Assembly (NCBI GenBank): GCA_027352645.1
Contig: DAIEIL010000174.1
Location: 1-10,325 of the forward strand
Direction of reading: 5' to 3'
Origin: Rhodobiaceae bacterium
GTDB taxonomy: Bacteria; Pseudomonadota; Alphaproteobacteria; Parvibaculales; Parvibaculaceae
Length of the DNA: 10,325 nt
A program made the translations under genes and the position numbers. The notes under the pieces were generated by a model, which did no database searches, was not told where the DNA came from, and was given only the letters and a program-made list of their open reading frames with translations. Shown here piece after piece: positions 8,007-10,325 of this stretch (within the stretch, counting starts at the first letter, position 1; each line of letters opens with the position of its first letter).

Positions 8007-8036
8007 GTGAGTGCGGACGGGCAGTCCGCATTTCAC
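8007..8036 (+). other. Hairpin in the leader of the alcohol dehydrogenase gene
   Basis: TGCGGAC (8012-8018) and GTCCGCA (8024-8030) are perfect complements around a GGGCA loop. GTGA (8007-8010) and TCAC (8033-8036) can extend the stem past a small internal loop. It lies 27 nt before the start codon and lacks a T run. It could be an operator or a leader RNA structure. Confidence 0.45.
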
Positions 8037-8063
8037 AGGGAAACGAACAGGGATGGGGAGGTC

Positions 8064-10265
8064 ATGGCTCAGACATCGGGCAGGACGTGGCCCGCGGCGC
8101 TAAGCGTTGCGGTTTGTGTGGCGCTCGCCGCGGCGGTCGGCTGGCAGTTCATCAGGGCAAAGGGCGATGGCGCCCCCGGGCGGTCGATCGCGGTCGGCGA
8201 AAAAGCTCCGGGTAAAGAGTATAAGGGGCCGGCCGATGTGGACGGCGCCCGCGTCGCCAATGCGGATAGCGAACCCGGCAACTGGCTTGCCTACGGTCGC
8301 ACATATGACGAGCAGCGCTTCTCGCCGCTCAATCAGATCAACGACAAGAATATCGGCCAGCTCGGTCTTGCCTGGTCCTACGACACGGACACGGTGCGCG
8401 GCCTCGAGGCCTCGCCCATCGTCGTCGACGGCGTCATGTACACGACGCTCTCCTGGGGCATTACGGCGGCGCTTGATGCGAAGACCGGCAAGGAGCTGTG
8501 GCGCTTCGATCCGGAAGTGCCCGGCGAGTGGGGCCGCTACGGCTGCTGCGACGTCGTCAATCGCGGCGCGGCTGTCTGGAAGGGCAAGGTCTATGTGGCG
8601 AGCTTCGATGGTCGCCTCTTCGCCCTCGACGCGAAGGACGGCCATGTCGTCTGGAAGGTCAACACCGTTCCCGGCGCGCCCTACACCTCGACCGGCGCAC
8701 CGCGCGTCATCAACGGCAAGGTGCTGATCGGCAATGGCGGCGGCGAATATGGCGTGCGTGGTTACCTGACCGCTTACGACGCAGAAACCGGCAAGCAGGT
8801 CTGGCGCTTCTACACCGTGCCGGGCGACCCCTCGAAGCCGATCGAAAATCCCGAACTTGAAAAGGCCATTCCGACATGGAAGGGCGGCGAGTGGTGGAAG
8901 GTCGGCGGCGGCGGCACTCCGTGGGATTCGATGGTCTATGACCCGAAGCTCAACACCCTCTATGTCGGCACCGGCAACGGCTCGCCCTGGACGCGCTACA
9001 TCCGCTCTCCAGGTGGCGGCGACAATCTCTATCTCTCCTCGATCGTCGCGCTCGATCCCGAGACCGGCAGAATGAAGTGGTATTACCAGGAGACGCCGGG
9101 CGACAACTGGGACTACACCTCGACGCAGCCCATGATGCTCGTCGACCTTCCCTGGGAAGGAAAGCAGCGCAAGCTCATCCTGCATGCGCCGAAGAACGGT
9201 TTCTTCTATGTGCTCGACCGCGAAACGGGCGAGCTTCTGTCGGCGAAGCCCTTCGTGTCAGTCACCTGGGCGAGCCATGTCGACATGAAGACGGGACGCC
9301 CCGTCGAATTGCCGGTCAGCGACTATCAGAAGCAGACGCAGTTCGTTCTGCCGTCGGCCAATGGTGGCCATAACTGGCATCCCATGGCCTACAATCCGCA
9401 GACGGGCCTCGTCTATCTGCCCACGCAGGACATCGCCGGCATTTACTCCCTTTCGTCGGAGTGGAAGAAGGACCACAAGTTCACGGTTAAGAAGAACTGG
9501 TGGAATCCGGGCCTCGACTGGGAAGCCTATATCGACGCGATCAAGGCCCTTCCTGAAATGCCGCCGAGCCACGGCTATCTGAAAGCCTGGGACCCGATCA
9601 AGGGCGAGGTGAAGTGGCAGGTCGAATATCCCGCGCCGCTCAATGGCGGCGTGGTGACGACGGCCGGCAATCTCGTCTTCCAGGGCACGGCGCTTGGTCA
9701 TCTGATCGCCTACAAGGCCGATACGGGCGAGAAGGTCTGGGATCAGGATGTGCAGACCGGCATTGTTGCGCCGCCCATCACTTATGAGGTCGATGGCGTG
9801 CAATATCTCGCCGTGCTCGCAGGCTGGGGGGGCGTCAACATCACCTCGGGCGATGCGCGTGTTTCGGCTGCGGCGAAGTACGGCAATGCCGGAAAGCTGC
9901 TCGTCTACAAGATCGGCGGCACTACCGAACTGCCGAAACTTGCAGAGCGCGATCAGTCGATCCCGGCATGGCCGGCGTTGACCGCGTCGAAGGAGCAGAT
10001 CCGCAAGGGTGAAGTCGCCTTTGCCGGTACCTGCATGCTTTGCCACGGCGCGCTGGCGATCTCGCCGGGCGTCACGCCGGATCTGCGGCGCATGAGCGAA
10101 GCCACGCGCGAGAACTTCCAGGAAATCGTGCGCGGCGGTATGCTGAAGGATCGCGGCATGGCGAGCTTCGCCGATCTTCTCTCGAAGGAAGACGTCGACG
10201 CGATCTACTCCTACATCCAGAAGCGCGCGCTTGAAGACCGCGCCCGCATGGCACCGGTGCGCTAA
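8064..10265 (+). CDS. PQQ-dependent quinohemoprotein alcohol dehydrogenase (type II ADH)
   Basis: Periplasmic alcohol dehydrogenase that oxidises alcohols with PQQ and passes electrons through its own c-type heme; 733 residues. An N-terminal hydrophobic segment (about 10-30) is a signal peptide or anchor without an obvious cleavage site. The eight-bladed propeller carries the vicinal disulfide C161-C162 in GRYGCCDVVNRG. Likely PQQ-metal ligands are E228 and N305 (GTGNGSPW), with catalytic D350 in GDNWDYTSTQP. The residue two after the catalytic Asp is Thr, as in Ca-dependent enzymes; lanthanide enzymes carry Asp there. The C-terminal cytochrome domain has CMLCH (C657, C660, H661) and probable heme ligand M699 in RGMASF. 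The closest family I recognise is Comamonas-type qhEDH. The open frame begins at 7884, but ATG 8064 gives the export segment. GGGGAGG (8055-8061) lies only 2 nt before it, unusually close. A terminator follows, so it is probably monocistronic. The natural alcohol cannot be read from sequence. Confidence 0.93.
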   Translation: MAQTSGRTWPAALSVAVCVALAAAVGWQFIRAKGDGAPGRSIAVGEKAPGKEYKGPADVDGARVANADSEPGNWLAYGRTYDEQRFSPLNQINDKNIGQLGLAWSYDTDTVRGLEASPIVVDGVMYTTLSWGITAALDAKTGKELWRFDPEVPGEWGRYGCCDVVNRGAAVWKGKVYVASFDGRLFALDAKDGHVVWKVNTVPGAPYTSTGAPRVINGKVLIGNGGGEYGVRGYLTAYDAETGKQVWRFYTVPGDPSKPIENPELEKAIPTWKGGEWWKVGGGGTPWDSMVYDPKLNTLYVGTGNGSPWTRYIRSPGGGDNLYLSSIVALDPETGRMKWYYQETPGDNWDYTSTQPMMLVDLPWEGKQRKLILHAPKNGFFYVLDRETGELLSAKPFVSVTWASHVDMKTGRPVELPVSDYQKQTQFVLPSANGGHNWHPMAYNPQTGLVYLPTQDIAGIYSLSSEWKKDHKFTVKKNWWNPGLDWEAYIDAIKALPEMPPSHGYLKAWDPIKGEVKWQVEYPAPLNGGVVTTAGNLVFQGTALGHLIAYKADTGEKVWDQDVQTGIVAPPITYEVDGVQYLAVLAGWGGVNITSGDARVSAAAKYGNAGKLLVYKIGGTTELPKLAERDQSIPAWPALTASKEQIRKGEVAFAGTCMLCHGALAISPGVTPDLRRMSEATRENFQEIVRGGMLKDRGMASFADLLSKEDVDAIYSYIQKRALEDRARMAPVR

Positions 10266-10286
10266 AACGCATCGCACGAAAAGACG

Positions 10287-10316
10287 AAAGCCCCGGAGGA
10301 AACTCCGGGGCTTTTT
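10287..10316 (+). terminator. Intrinsic terminator after the alcohol dehydrogenase gene
   Basis: Perfect 11-bp stem AAAGCCCCGGA (10287-10297) / TCCGGGGCTTT (10304-10314) with loop GGAAAC and a T run at 10312-10316, 21 nt after the TAA stop. Textbook form. Confidence 0.93.
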
Positions 10317-10325
10317 GTTCGGGTG

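Noticed and set aside
8100..10277. Minus-strand open frames of 361 and 339 codons opposite the alcohol dehydrogenase gene
   Set aside because: Shadows of the conserved quinoprotein frame, with no domain or ribosome site of their own.

Overview
The window is a high-GC stretch of a bacterial chromosome. It is most likely from an alphaproteobacterium of the Rhizobiales or a near relative (a Parvibaculum-like organism would fit). This is inferred from codon use, from the alphaproteobacterial character of FtsK and the aminotransferase, and from the order Amt / PII / Amt / aminotransferase / ftsK, which I recall from rhizobial genomes but could not check. There are six protein genes, no RNA genes, no mobile elements and no CRISPR. 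Nothing looks horizontally acquired.

Layout from the right edge leftwards. A plus-strand gene (8064-10265) encodes a periplasmic quinohemoprotein (PQQ plus c-type heme) alcohol dehydrogenase and ends in a strong terminator. All other genes are on the minus strand: amt1 (7630-6296, ammonium transporter with signal peptide), a PII protein called glnK (5922-5584), amt2 (5199-3940, a second, divergent ammonium transporter), a DapC-like aminotransferase (3720-2497), and ftsK (2393 to beyond the left edge, missing its C-terminal gamma domain).

The most informative part is the non-coding DNA around the nitrogen genes. amt1 and glnK are each followed by an intrinsic-terminator-like hairpin, so the three nitrogen genes look like separate transcription units rather than a classical glnK-amtB operon. 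Each has its own sigma54-like -24/-12 element, and the elements of amt1 and glnK share an identical 15-mer. Related 17-bp NtrC-like dyads (TGCC-N9-K-GC type) lie upstream of amt1 (two in tandem, about 100 bp upstream of the promoter) and of glnK (one). At amt2 the dyad abuts the promoter at the predicted start site. The inference is a small NtrC/RpoN regulon in which ammonium uptake (Amt1, Amt2) and its gatekeeper (GlnK, with uridylylation site Tyr51) are induced together under nitrogen limitation.

The dapC/ftsK part is housekeeping: lysine and peptidoglycan precursor synthesis, and chromosome segregation at division. The gap before dapC holds a perfect DnaA-box sequence and two tight hairpins. 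I see no clearly new biological system. The items worth a second look are regulatory.
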